Source of the DNA: an uncultured Microbacterium sp. | GTDB taxonomy: Bacteria; Actinomycetota; Actinomycetes; Actinomycetales; Microbacteriaceae | Direction of reading: 5' to 3' | DNA: 64,000 bases | NCBI RefSeq assembly: GCF_947488465.1 | Contig: NZ_CANKZA010000001.1 | Coordinates: forward strand, 978,259 to 1,042,258 | Shown here: in pieces, positions 33,634-41,945 of the stretch | Numbering within the stretch: the first letter of the stretch is position 1 | How the letters are laid out: each line of letters opens with the position of its first letter | Notes under the pieces: generated by a model | The model's database searches: none | The model's input: only the letters and a program-made list of their open reading frames with translations | Told to the model about the DNA's origin: nothing | Program-made: the position numbers and the translations under genes

Positions 33634-35129
33634 GCCGGGACGAGAAGCTGCACACCGCCGTCCTCGTCGCACCGTCCTCTGAGCGGCGGCGGCTGCGTAA
33701 GCAGCGGCGACAGGCCGCCGCCCGGCTCGTCGCCGAGCAACGGCAGGCGGAGAAGGCTACGACCCGCGCGAAGCTGGAGGCTGAGCGCGCCGAACGGCGA
33801 GCCACGGTCTACCTGCCCTCGGCCGGTGAGCCAGGGCCAGCCGCGCTCCGTGCTCCGGGGAGGTTTCGGCTGCCTCGGCACCAGGACACCAGCGCCGTCC
33901 TGGCCGGCCACTACCCGTTCCTGGCCGAAGCTGGTCTCGGGCCGCAGGGGATGTTCATCGGCCAGGACCTCTACTCCGGGTCGTCGTTCGTCTACGACCC
34001 GTGGGTGCTGTACCGGCGGGGCATCATCACCGCCCCGAACCTGATCCTGGCCGGGATCGTCGGCTCCGGGAAGTCCTCGCTCGCCAAGAGCCTCTACACC
34101 CGGTCGCTGCCGTTCGGCTACCGCGTGTACGTTCCCGGCGACCCCAAAGGAGAGCACACCGGCGTCGCCGAAGCGGTCGGCGGGAAAGCGATCATCCTCG
34201 GGCACGGGATGGGCAACAGGCTCAACCCGCTCGATGAGGGCTACCGTCCCGGCGGCCTCTCTGATCAGGAGTGGGCGACCACGCTGGCTGCGCGGCGCCG
34301 GGACCTGCTGGGCGCGCTCACCGAGACCGTCCTTGCTCGAACGCTCGCGCCGCTAGAACACACCGCGATCGACACCGCCCTGGCCGGCGCGGTACGCGAT
34401 GCCGAGGTGCCGATTCTGCCGATGGTGGTCGACCGGCTGCTGCGCCCCGATCCCGCCGACGATCCAGACGGCCGCCTTGCTGAAGACGGCCGTCAAGTGG
34501 GGCACGCGCTGCGACGGCTCGTCGCCGGTGACCTGGCCGGGCTGTTCGACGGCCCGTCGACGGTGAGGTTCGACCCGACGCTGCCGATGGTCAGCCTGGA
34601 CCTGTCCCGCGTCACCGAGAACTCCACCTTGATCTCGGTGCTGATGACGTGCTCGTCGGCGTGGATGGAAGCCGCCCTGCTCGATCCGAACGGCGGCCGA
34701 CGCTGGGTCATCTACGACGAGGCGTGGCGGCTGATGTCGCACCCGGCGCTGCTGCGCCGGATGGACGCGCACTGGCGGCTCGCCCGCCACTACGGCCTGG
34801 CGAACCTGCTTGTGTTCCACAAGCTCACCGACCTGGAGAACGTCGGTGACCTCGGCTCAGCGAACCGTGCCCTGGCGAACTCGCTGCTGGCGAACGCGGA
34901 GACCAGGATCGTCTACCGGCAAGAGACCGACCAGCTCGGCCCCACGGCCACCGCGCTCGGGCTCACCGGCACCGAGCAACGCCTCCTGCCGGGACTGGGC
35001 ACCGGGCAAGGGCTCTGGCGGATCAAGGACCGCAGCTTCGTCGTCCAGCACCAGCTCCACCCCGCCGAACTGGCCGCGTTCGACACCACCGCCCGCATGA
35101 CCGGCTCCCCGCAGGGTCACGAATCCTGA
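33630..35129 (+). CDS. virB4: VirB4-like conjugation ATPase, 499 aa
   Basis: Walker A LAGIVGSGKSSLAKS (~residues 145–158), Walker B RRWVIYDEAWRLM (~353–365), and the late arginine-finger block RIVYRQETDQLG. An N-terminal basic coiled coil (~10–55) replaces the large VirB4 N-terminal domain, which may be supplied by the SCO6880 protein. It energises assembly of the mating channel. GTG at 33630 overlaps the previous stop as GTGA and is preferred to GTG 33627. Confidence 0.85.
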   Translation: MSRDEKLHTAVLVAPSSERRRLRKQRRQAAARLVAEQRQAEKATTRAKLEAERAERRATVYLPSAGEPGPAALRAPGRFRLPRHQDTSAVLAGHYPFLAEAGLGPQGMFIGQDLYSGSSFVYDPWVLYRRGIITAPNLILAGIVGSGKSSLAKSLYTRSLPFGYRVYVPGDPKGEHTGVAEAVGGKAIILGHGMGNRLNPLDEGYRPGGLSDQEWATTLAARRRDLLGALTETVLARTLAPLEHTAIDTALAGAVRDAEVPILPMVVDRLLRPDPADDPDGRLAEDGRQVGHALRRLVAGDLAGLFDGPSTVRFDPTLPMVSLDLSRVTENSTLISVLMTCSSAWMEAALLDPNGGRRWVIYDEAWRLMSHPALLRRMDAHWRLARHYGLANLLVFHKLTDLENVGDLGSANRALANSLLANAETRIVYRQETDQLGPTATALGLTGTEQRLLPGLGTGQGLWRIKDRSFVVQHQLHPAELAAFDTTARMTGSPQGHES

Positions 35130-35168
35130 ACGAGCGGCGGCAGTCCGCTGCTGGCCCACCTCGCCGCT

Positions 35169-35681
35169 ATGAGGAGAGTCGAGCCCGAGTCCGTTCCGGT
35201 GTCCATTCCGCTTGTCGTGCTCGACGTGCGCGAGGACGGCACCGTGGCTGTCACTGTCGACGGGAGCCCACTGCACCCGGACCCTTTCGCGCCGCCGTGG
35301 CGGCGATCCTCGTTCGGGCAGATCATCGACCGCGCCACGGATGACCGGACGACTCCGGCGCGGGTCGAGGTCCGGGAGGCGGACGGGACGACCTTCACCG
35401 ACATCATCGCGGCCCAACGTCGCCGAGCACCCCAGCCGCCGCCGGAGTCTGAGGAACCGACATCGCGGCCGGTGTTCCACGCCGTCGAAGGCGACGGGTT
35501 CGTTCCCGGTGAGGACGTGGCGGTCGCCGTCGTCACTGGGCACACCGACGCGTCCGGTACCGGCACGGCCCGCGCTCTCATCGACCCCGCCCGGCTCGCG
35601 CCGGACGCTGCGGGCGGCGTCGTGGAGGTGGTGCTGTTCGGCCGTATCTCCGGCCTCACGATCTTCCGGCGGCTGCCATGA
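35169..35681 (+). CDS. Hypothetical ICE protein, 170 aa
   Basis: Unrecognised, soluble, strand-rich: SIPLVVLDVREDGTVAVTVDG at the start and VVEVVLFGRISGLTIFRRLP at the end suggest two beta units. The ATG at 35169 comes directly after the CCCACCTCGCCGCT motif and has no ribosome binding site; an internal GTG at 35202 is an alternative. Overlaps virD4 by ATGA, so a helper of the coupling protein is possible. Confidence 0.5.
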   Translation: MRRVEPESVPVSIPLVVLDVREDGTVAVTVDGSPLHPDPFAPPWRRSSFGQIIDRATDDRTTPARVEVREADGTTFTDIIAAQRRRAPQPPPESEEPTSRPVFHAVEGDGFVPGEDVAVAVVTGHTDASGTGTARALIDPARLAPDAAGGVVEVVLFGRISGLTIFRRLP

Positions 35682-37456
35682 GCGGTCAGGGTCGGCAGAC
35701 CGGTTCGTTCGGTGATGAGCTGACCAACGCGGCCATGATCGGGCTCGTCGGTCTGTTCGGCGTCGCCCTGGTGCTCCGCGGTGCCGGGTCCGTCGCGGCA
35801 TTCCTCACCGGCACGAGCCAGCCCGCCGGTGGTCCCGCCTCCGGGATCGGTGTGCTGTTCGATCCGGGCGATCCCGCTGGCGCCCTGGACGCACCTGACA
35901 TGAGCCCGGTCGTCTACTGGCTCGTCTCGGGCCTCCTGCTCGCCGTACTGGTCACCGGCGGCGTGTGGGTCTGGTCGCGGCTGCGCCGTCACACGCACCG
36001 TGTCGAGCAGGACCCGCGCCGGATGACGGGCATCGCCACGCGGCATGAGGTCGCTGCCGCCGCGTCCGAGAAGGCGCTGCTGCGCCGCGCCGGGAACCTC
36101 CGCCCGGGCTTGGATGATCCTCGTCCGCAGGATGTCGGCTACCGGCTCGGTACTTCCAAGGGCGCGAGTGTGTGGGCGTCGGTGGAGGACTCGATCATGG
36201 TCATCGGGCCGCCCCGCTCCGGGAAGGGCCTCCACTTGGTGATCCCCGCGATCCTCGATGCCCCCGGCGCTGTCGTGGTGACCTCGACCAGGCCGGACAA
36301 TCTGACCGCGACGCTGCGTGCCCGCAGCCGGGTCGGGCCGGTCGCGATCTTCGACCCGCAACACCTCGCCGAGGGCTTGCCCGCGGGGATGCGGTGGTCA
36401 CCGATCCGGGGCTGTGAGTCCCCGCAGACCGCGATGATCCGCGCCACCGGGCTCGCCGCCGGCACCGGCCTCTCATCCGGCGGCGTCGACGGCGGCGGGT
36501 TCTGGGAGGGCAAGACCAGGGCCGCGCTGCAAGCGCTCCTGCACGCCGCCGCGATCGACCATCGGCCACCGGCCGAGCTGTTCCGCTGGACCCTCGACCC
36601 GACCGCGGCCGCCGACGCGGTGGCGATCCTGACCGGCTCTGTCCAGGCGGCGACCGGATGGGCCGAGTCTCTGGAAGCGATGATCGACGCCGACCCCCGC
36701 ACCCGCGACTCCATCTGGCAAGGCGTGTCCCTCGCCCTCGGATCGCTCGCCGACCCCAGGGTGCTCGATGCCGTCTCACCCGGCCCCGGCGAGGGCTTCG
36801 ACCCCGAGCACTTCATCCAGAACAAGGGCACCCTGTTCCTGCTGGCCACCGGGTCCGGCGCGGGAGCAAGCGCCGCGCTCGTCGCGGCGCTTGTGGAAGA
36901 CCTGATCGAGACCGCCCGCCGCCTGGCCGCACGCTCACCCGGTGCGCGGCTTGATCCGCCGATGCTGCTCGCGCTGGACGAGATCGCCAACCTCTCGCCC
37001 CTGCCGTCGCTGCCGACGCTGATGGCCGAGGGCGGCGGCTCGGGCATCACGACGATGCCGGTGCTCCAGTCGCTCGCGCAGGCGCGGGATAAGTGGAACG
37101 AGCACCAGGCCGGCGCGATCTGGGATGCCTCGATCGTCAAGGTCATCCTCGGTGGCGCGTCCAACAGCCGCGATTTGCAGGACGTCAGCGCGCTGGTCGG
37201 GGAACGCGACGAGTACACCGACTCCGTGACGCTGGGTGACCACGGCACCCGCTCCAATCAGCGCTCCGTCCGGCGGGTGCCGATCTTCCCGCCCGACCGC
37301 ATCCGCCGGCTCCCGTTCGGCACCGGGGTCGTGCTGCTGCGCTCCGCACCACCGATCGTCACCGACCTGCACCCGTGGCCCCGGCGCCCCGACGCCACCC
37401 AGCTCACCTCCGATCGTGCGCAGACAGAGGCCCTGCTGCGCCGCTCTGACATCTGA
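35678..37456 (+). CDS. virD4: VirD4/TraG-like type IV coupling protein, 592 aa
   Basis: Two N-terminal membrane helices (~12–37 and ~75–97), Walker A VIGPPRSGKGLHLV (~171–184), the TRPD strand after it, and Walker B MLLALDEIANLSPLPSLPTLMAEGGGSGI (~427–455) with the TraG-family follow-on LQSLAQARDKW. The hexameric coupling ATPase links the relaxosome to the secretion channel and pumps DNA. It is the last clear transfer ATPase in the operon. Confidence 0.9.
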   Translation: MSGQGRQTGSFGDELTNAAMIGLVGLFGVALVLRGAGSVAAFLTGTSQPAGGPASGIGVLFDPGDPAGALDAPDMSPVVYWLVSGLLLAVLVTGGVWVWSRLRRHTHRVEQDPRRMTGIATRHEVAAAASEKALLRRAGNLRPGLDDPRPQDVGYRLGTSKGASVWASVEDSIMVIGPPRSGKGLHLVIPAILDAPGAVVVTSTRPDNLTATLRARSRVGPVAIFDPQHLAEGLPAGMRWSPIRGCESPQTAMIRATGLAAGTGLSSGGVDGGGFWEGKTRAALQALLHAAAIDHRPPAELFRWTLDPTAAADAVAILTGSVQAATGWAESLEAMIDADPRTRDSIWQGVSLALGSLADPRVLDAVSPGPGEGFDPEHFIQNKGTLFLLATGSGAGASAALVAALVEDLIETARRLAARSPGARLDPPMLLALDEIANLSPLPSLPTLMAEGGGSGITTMPVLQSLAQARDKWNEHQAGAIWDASIVKVILGGASNSRDLQDVSALVGERDEYTDSVTLGDHGTRSNQRSVRRVPIFPPDRIRRLPFGTGVVLLRSAPPIVTDLHPWPRRPDATQLTSDRAQTEALLRRSDI

Positions 37457-37542
37457 GCAGCGCCAGTCGCCTCCGCGCCCACCTGCCTGCCACAGCAAGC
37501 CCCGGCATGACCGGGGACCGCGAGAGCAGACAGGAGCACACC

Positions 37543-38133
37543 ATGTCCGACGATCCCCGCGACGATGACGCCACCACGGGCGACCTGCCCGGCCCGGACC
37601 TGGACGATGACGGCGATGAGGGCTTCGAGGACCCTCTGATCGCCGAGCCTCCGCACCCGATCAACTGGAACTTGCTGAACGCCGACGATGCCGAGGTCGA
37701 GTGGCTGGAGCTGAACCGGTGGGTGGACTGGCTGCGGCACACCTACGGTCTGCCCGCCGCGGTGATCCCGCCCGCCTGGTACGCCCACCCGGAGCTGTTG
37801 TGGGAGCTGTCCGCGCTGCACCTGCACTGGCTGTGCGCCTACGACCCCGAGCAGAACGGCTCTGCGCCGCTGGGCTGGCACCGCGACTTCGCCGACGCCC
37901 GCCAGCGGCTGCGTGAATGGGTCGCCGCCTCGGGCACGAAGCTCGACCACGACCGTCCCACCCGGCAGACCGTCTGGCCCGGTGAGGAACCCGCCGACCC
38001 GATCGAAGACGTGCCGATCATCGACCGCGACGCCGAGTTCGTGGAGTTCGTCATGGCCGACGTGCAGGCTCGCCGCGATGCCGAGGAAGCGTTCTACCGC
38101 ACCCTCGACCCCGACACCGGTGAACTGTCATGA
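37543..38133 (+). CDS. Hypothetical acidic protein, 196 aa
   Basis: Unrecognised. Very acidic N-terminus (~1–35), then a Trp-rich centre (INWNLLNADDAEVEWLELNRWVDWLRHTYGLPAAVIPPAWYAHPELLWELSALHLHWLCAY), a pattern seen in actinobacterial ICE accessory proteins that sit before xis/int. CAGGAG lies 7 nt before ATG 37543, and part of it could be paired with CCTGCCTG at 37482–37489. Coupled to the excisionase gene by ATGA. Confidence 0.6.
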   Translation: MSDDPRDDDATTGDLPGPDLDDDGDEGFEDPLIAEPPHPINWNLLNADDAEVEWLELNRWVDWLRHTYGLPAAVIPPAWYAHPELLWELSALHLHWLCAYDPEQNGSAPLGWHRDFADARQRLREWVAASGTKLDHDRPTRQTVWPGEEPADPIEDVPIIDRDAEFVEFVMADVQARRDAEEAFYRTLDPDTGELS

Positions 38134-38342
38134 GCGACGACGGAACGCTCGTGGTGTCGCCGCTTATGCACAGCCGTGAGGTCGCGGCGTACTTGAAGGT
38201 CTCGGAGTCGACCCTGTCGCGGTGGCGGTCCGCGGGCATGGGGCCGCCGTTCCTGCGCCTCGGCGGGATCGCCCGGTACCGGCTCGATGCGGTGGACCGT
38301 TGGCTGGGCGATCTGGAACACGACCATGCCCCGGAGAGCTAA
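38130..38342 (+). CDS. xis: Excisionase-like helix-turn-helix protein, 70 aa
   Basis: SREVAAYLKVSESTLSRWRSAGMGPPFLRLGGIARYRLDAVDRWL is the HTH_17/AlpA-type winged helix of small excisionases. It lies directly upstream of and overlaps the integrase gene, the standard xis–int order. It would bind the arm region near the element end and direct excision before transfer. Confidence 0.82.
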   Translation: MSDDGTLVVSPLMHSREVAAYLKVSESTLSRWRSAGMGPPFLRLGGIARYRLDAVDRWLGDLEHDHAPES

Positions 38343-39555
38343 GCCGCAGCCGACCGCCGAGCCCAAGCCGGTCCCGCCGATCGGGGTGAAGGTCTCCACG
38401 GACATGGAGCGCCGCTCCTACGGCATCCGCGCCCGCGCCCGGTGGACCGACCCGACCAGCAAGCGCCGGGTGATCCGATCGGAGATCGTGCGGGACGAGG
38501 CCGCCGCGCACGCGTTCTTCGACCACCTCCGCAACTCCTCGACCAAGGGCATGGACGTGTCCATGACGCTGCTGGAGTTCGTCACATCCATCGGCGACCG
38601 GTGGGCGCGGGGCCTGGACCCGACCTCCACCGGCGAGACCTACGGCTACGGGCTGAAGCTCCGGGTGCTGCCCGCGCTCGGGCACCTGCCAGTCACCCAG
38701 ATCACCGCCGGCATCATCGACCGCACCATTGATGAGTGGGAACAGCGCCACGGCGCCTCGACTATCAAGAACACCATCGCCCCGCTCGTGCGGGTGCTCG
38801 ATGAAGCCGTGCGGGACGGGCTGATCCAGATCAACCCCGCGAAGAACCGTGCCAAGCGGAGCCTGAACCGCAACGCCTTCCGCGGCCAGGCGGCCGAGCA
38901 CGCCTCCCCGCGGGCGCACGCGATCCCGGACATGAAGACCCTCAACCGGCTCGCCCGCGCGTGCGGGAAGGTCCATCAGTCCTACAGCGACTTTGTGATG
39001 CTCGCCGCGCTGCTCGCGGCCCGGTCCTCGGAGGTGTCCGGGTTGCAGGTCGGGGACGTCGACTTCGACAAGAACCTCGTGGTGATCCGCCGGCAGGTGT
39101 TCCCCGGCAAGGGCGGACTGGTCACCAAGCCGACCAAGAGCCGCAAAGAGCGCCGCGTGCCGATCCTCGAACCGCTCCGGCCCGTGCTGGAACGCCTCAC
39201 CGGCGGCAAGGAGCCTGGGGACTCGTTGCTGGTCGGCCCGAAGGGCGGCTACCTCACCACCGCGACCGTCCGCGATGCCACCAACTGGGACGGCATCGTC
39301 GCGAAGCTCGGGCTGCCCGACCTCACCCGGCACGGGCTACGCCACACCGGGGCGACCTGGATGGCCGACGCCGGCATCCCGCTGCACGTCCTCCAAGACA
39401 TCCTCGGCCACGCCTCAATGGAGACCACCCGCGGCTACCTCCACCCGGACGACCGTCACCTCGCGTCGGCGGCCGAGCAGGCCAACGCCTTCCTCTCCGC
39501 CGCCGGACAGCGCAAGCACGCTCGGCGCAGTGGCCCGGCGTCTCGGAGCCTGTGA
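38326..39555 (+). CDS. int: Tyrosine site-specific integrase, 409 aa
   Basis: An N-terminal arm-binding region and SAM-like core-binding domain (~60–165) precede the catalytic domain: LAARSSEVSGLQVGDV (catalytic Arg), a Lys strand around KGGLVTKPTKSRKERRVP, HGLRHTGATWMADAG (His-x-x-Arg), LGHASMETTRGYLH (second His and Tyr nucleophile). It catalyses exchange between attP and the anticodon-arm site in tRNA-Pro. ATG 38326 lies inside the xis 3' end (17-bp overlap); the longer frame starts within xis and is not favoured. Confidence 0.9.
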   Translation: MPRRAKPQPTAEPKPVPPIGVKVSTDMERRSYGIRARARWTDPTSKRRVIRSEIVRDEAAAHAFFDHLRNSSTKGMDVSMTLLEFVTSIGDRWARGLDPTSTGETYGYGLKLRVLPALGHLPVTQITAGIIDRTIDEWEQRHGASTIKNTIAPLVRVLDEAVRDGLIQINPAKNRAKRSLNRNAFRGQAAEHASPRAHAIPDMKTLNRLARACGKVHQSYSDFVMLAALLAARSSEVSGLQVGDVDFDKNLVVIRRQVFPGKGGLVTKPTKSRKERRVPILEPLRPVLERLTGGKEPGDSLLVGPKGGYLTTATVRDATNWDGIVAKLGLPDLTRHGLRHTGATWMADAGIPLHVLQDILGHASMETTRGYLHPDDRHLASAAEQANAFLSAAGQRKHARRSGPASRSL

Positions 39556-39595
39556 TGCGCTCCCACCCCCGCGGGAGTGCTCCCGGAAGCGTTCT

Positions 39596-39613
39596 GGTCC
39601 CCTTTTGGTCCCC
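39596..39613 (+). repeat. Integrase arm-type sites, right direct pair
   Basis: GGTCCCC at 39596 and 39607, period 11, same sequence and spacing as 1705–1722. Confidence 0.65.
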
Positions 39614-39679
39614 TTATCCACAGGAAGCGGGTTCGGGGCGGTCCGTTCGTCCACAGACGGCCGCCGGCGAGAGCGCCGG

Positions 39680-39697
39680 GGGGACCAGAGGGGGACC
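39680..39697 (-). repeat. Integrase arm-type sites, right inverted pair
   Basis: GGGGACC (reverse of GGTCCCC) at 39680 and 39691, again 11 bp apart, in the opposite orientation to the other two pairs. Confidence 0.65.
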
Positions 39698-39721
39698 ACG
39701 GAAAACGACCCCGAGCATGAA

Positions 39722-39757
39722 GAAGCCCAGGCGAGAAACCTACTCTCACCTGGGCTT
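39722..39757 (-). terminator. Terminator after the element tRNA-Pro
   Basis: GAAGCCCAGGCGAG pairs with CTCACCTGGGCTTT around a short loop. On the minus strand it follows the tRNA by a few bases and differs from the host tRNA terminator at 1519, so the element tRNA came with its own end signal. It also faces the integrase gene. Confidence 0.7.
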
Positions 39758-39762
39758 TTACG

Positions 39763-39836
39763 TCGGGCTGACAGGATTTGAACCTGCGACCCCCTGACCC
39801 CCAGTCAGGTGCGCTACCAAGCTGCGCCACAGCCCG
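39763..39836 (-). tRNA. tRNA-Pro(GGG), complete, carried by the ICE
   Basis: A full 74-nt cloverleaf on the minus strand: acceptor CGGGCTG/CAGCCCG, D stem GCGC/GCGC, anticodon stem CCTGA/TCAGG with loop CTGGGGG (anticodon GGG), T arm GCAGG/TTCAAAT/CCTGT, discriminator A, no encoded CCA. It differs from the split host gene in the acceptor and anticodon stems by compensating pairs, so it is a functional relative, not a copy made on insertion. It lies 44 bp downstream of the 5' half of the broken gene and could be read from the host promoter. Confidence 0.92.
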
Positions 39837-39879
39837 TGGCATGGATTTCCAGTTGTTCGGGCCGACCAGAGCGGGGTAA

Positions 39880-39927
<48 letters not shown>

Positions 39928-40050
39928 GTCCATCGTCCGCACGCGGACAACTCCCCTATCCTACCCGTTCCGGATCGTGCCCGCGAACCGTTGTCGATGT
40001 CGGCGTCGTCCGTGTCGCTGACGCTCCGCTGAGCGGGCAGAATCGAGAGC

Positions 40051-40434
40051 ATGGCTGCTTCCACCGTGCGCGTCGACGCGTGGCTGTGGGCCATCCGTGT
40101 CTACAAGACTCGCTCGGCCGCGACGACCGCGTGTCGCGCGGGACACGTCCGCGTCGGCGGAGAGAAGGCGAAGGCCGCTCAGCCGGTGCGGATCGGGGAC
40201 GAGCTCCGCGTGCGCCAATCCGGGTTCGACCGCATCCTGGTGGTGCGGCAGCTGCTGACCAAGCGCGTCGGCGCCCCGGTCGCTGCGCTCGCGTACGAGG
40301 ATCGCACGCCCGTGCGTGAACCGGTGGCCCTGGTCGCCGTGCGTGACCGCGGTGCCGGCCGCCCGACCAAACGCGAGCGGCGCGACATCGACCGCCTGCG
40401 CGGGCGAAGCCTCGACCGCGACGCCGACGGATAA
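40051..40434 (+). CDS. S4-domain RNA-binding protein (Hsp15-like), 127 aa
   Basis: RVDAWLWAIRVYKTRSAATTACRAGHVRVGG is the S4 RNA-binding fold of heat-shock protein 15 (HslR), which binds 50S subunits carrying stalled nascent chains. The tail is Arg/Asp-rich. Length matches the family. First intact chromosomal gene right of the ICE, divergent from the tRNA locus. Confidence 0.8.
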   Translation: MAASTVRVDAWLWAIRVYKTRSAATTACRAGHVRVGGEKAKAAQPVRIGDELRVRQSGFDRILVVRQLLTKRVGAPVAALAYEDRTPVREPVALVAVRDRGAGRPTKRERRDIDRLRGRSLDRDADG

Positions 40435-40504
40435 CGGGCGCGAATCGTCGCTCCCACGCGCGGTGACGACAAAACGCGCCCGCGATATCCCGGGTGGAGC
40501 GGCC

Positions 40505-40915
40505 TCAGCGCCGGTGACGGGCGAGCGCTAGGTCCACGGCCAGCAGCACGAGCCCGGTCAGAACGTAGATGAGCAGATCGCGGGCATCGAACACCGTCCC
40601 GAACACCAGCATGAGCGGCGCCCAGGCCTCGCCCCAGCGGACGGGAAGCCCGGTGAGTTGGAACAATTCGACGGCGACGCACCAGCCGATCGCGATGGCG
40701 CCGACCAGCCCGGGTGACCATCGCGGCGCAACGACCACGATGCCGCCGTAGATCGCGGCCGTGTACAGCGCATCGCCCGCGATATCGGTGGCAGGGGTGT
40801 CCGGAAGCGCCGTATGCACGATCAGGCCCGCGAATACCGTCAGAACGAAGCCGGCGAGCGCGACGACCCGGCGCCGCGCAACCCGCGTCCCCGTCACAGC
40901 AGGTCGCGTAGCCAT
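40505..40915 (-). CDS. DUF2809 membrane protein, 136 aa
   Basis: Four predicted helices, including VVALAGFVLTVFAGLIVH, ALYTAAIYGGIVVVAP and LVGAIAIGWCVAVELFQLTG, with the GLPVRWGEAW...FDARDLLIYVLTG pattern of DUF2809. Function unknown. Its start overlaps the end of the NUDIX gene by 22 bp, so both come from one transcript. Confidence 0.75.
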   Translation of the reverse strand: MATRPAVTGTRVARRRVVALAGFVLTVFAGLIVHTALPDTPATDIAGDALYTAAIYGGIVVVAPRWSPGLVGAIAIGWCVAVELFQLTGLPVRWGEAWAPLMLVFGTVFDARDLLIYVLTGLVLLAVDLALARHRR

Positions 40916-41790
40916 CCGACGGGTCGAACGGATGCTGCCACCCGCTCGAGTCGCGTCGCCAGTTCACGGTCGCTCGTCACCGCCGTGACGGTGCGACCGG
41001 TCACGATCAATCTCTCGGCGGTCGCCACGATCGCGTCATCGCCGGCCCCCGCCGCGCGCACGACCGTGACCCCGGCGATGTCGCCGGCTGCCCGGGCCTC
41101 TCCCTCGAGCACGACGACGATCTCGGGGAACCAGGTGTCTTCGGGCAGGTCCAGAGGGGCGGCATCCACACCCCGCGCGGCGACATCCACGAGCTGGGAA
41201 AGGAGCCGGTCAGCCGCACCGGAGCGATCCCGCCACCATCCGTCCGGCACCGATCCGACGACGTTGGCCGCATCGACCAGCACGACGGGGCGGACATCGA
41301 GGAGCGCCCGCAGGCGCGGCCACGACGCGGCGAAACCGGGGTGCAATGGATATCCGTCGACGGCCTCGAGTGGCACCCACGAAAGCTCACGACTCTCAGG
41401 GTCGCTGATCACCGGCTCGAACGGCTCGGTGACATCTGCGACCACGGTGGCATAGGTCCAGACCCCCGCGTCGTACACGCTGATCATCCGGGGACGAACG
41501 GCGTCGGCCGGAACCCCGGCTTCTTCCGCCGATTCACGCAGCGCTCCGTCGCACGCCGACTCGCCCTCGTGGCGCGCTCCGCCCGGCAGCCCCCACGTGT
41601 CACCGTGATGGCTCCAGGCGACGCGGTGCTGCAGCAAAACCCCGCGGTCAGCGTCCACTGCCAGCAGGCCGGCCGCACCGAAACGTCCCCAGAATCGGGT
41701 CCCGTCCGGCGTCACGACCCAGGCGTCACCGGGATCGCGCGGCCCATCGGGGCGGCGCGGCTCACCGGGGCGGGGCGGCTCGATCGTCAC
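40894..41790 (-). CDS. NUDIX hydrolase fused to a NYN/YacP-like PIN domain, 298 aa
   Basis: Residues ~30–160 are a NUDIX domain with GGARHEGESACDGALRESAEEAG as the Nudix box. Residues ~170–298 begin VVLVDAANVVGSVPDGWWRDRSGAADRLL and contain EIVVVLEGEAR, GAGDDAIVATAE and VTSDRELATRL, the acidic framework of NYN/YacP-like PIN nucleases. Nucleotide-pool cleaning joined to RNA processing is a plausible role; the fusion occurs in actinobacteria, and no substrate can be named. GTG start at 41790. Confidence 0.75.
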   Translation of the reverse strand: MTIEPPRPGEPRRPDGPRDPGDAWVVTPDGTRFWGRFGAAGLLAVDADRGVLLQHRVAWSHHGDTWGLPGGARHEGESACDGALRESAEEAGVPADAVRPRMISVYDAGVWTYATVVADVTEPFEPVISDPESRELSWVPLEAVDGYPLHPGFAASWPRLRALLDVRPVVLVDAANVVGSVPDGWWRDRSGAADRLLSQLVDVAARGVDAAPLDLPEDTWFPEIVVVLEGEARAAGDIAGVTVVRAAGAGDDAIVATAERLIVTGRTVTAVTSDRELATRLERVAASVRPVGWLRDLL

Positions 41791-41866
41791 GATCCCAGCC
41801 TGTCACACCCGGCGGACGCCGCGGCATCCATCCGCACCCGTCTGTGGTCGGGACACATTCGGCGAC

Positions 41867-41918
41867 ACGCCACATGTGCACTCGACGCGCAGTCTGACCA
41901 CTACATATTGTGGTCAGA
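41867..41918 (+). promoter_or_regulatory. Tandem NrdR boxes upstream of nrdD
   Basis: CCACTACATATTGTGG (41898–41913), inside a perfect 9-bp inverted repeat, matches the NrdR consensus. A weaker palindrome CACATGTG is centred exactly 31 bp upstream (three helical turns), the usual NrdR spacing. Repression by NrdR when dNTPs are plentiful is expected. Confidence 0.7.
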
Positions 41919-41945
41919 CATCACCCGTTCTCCGAGAGGATCCTC

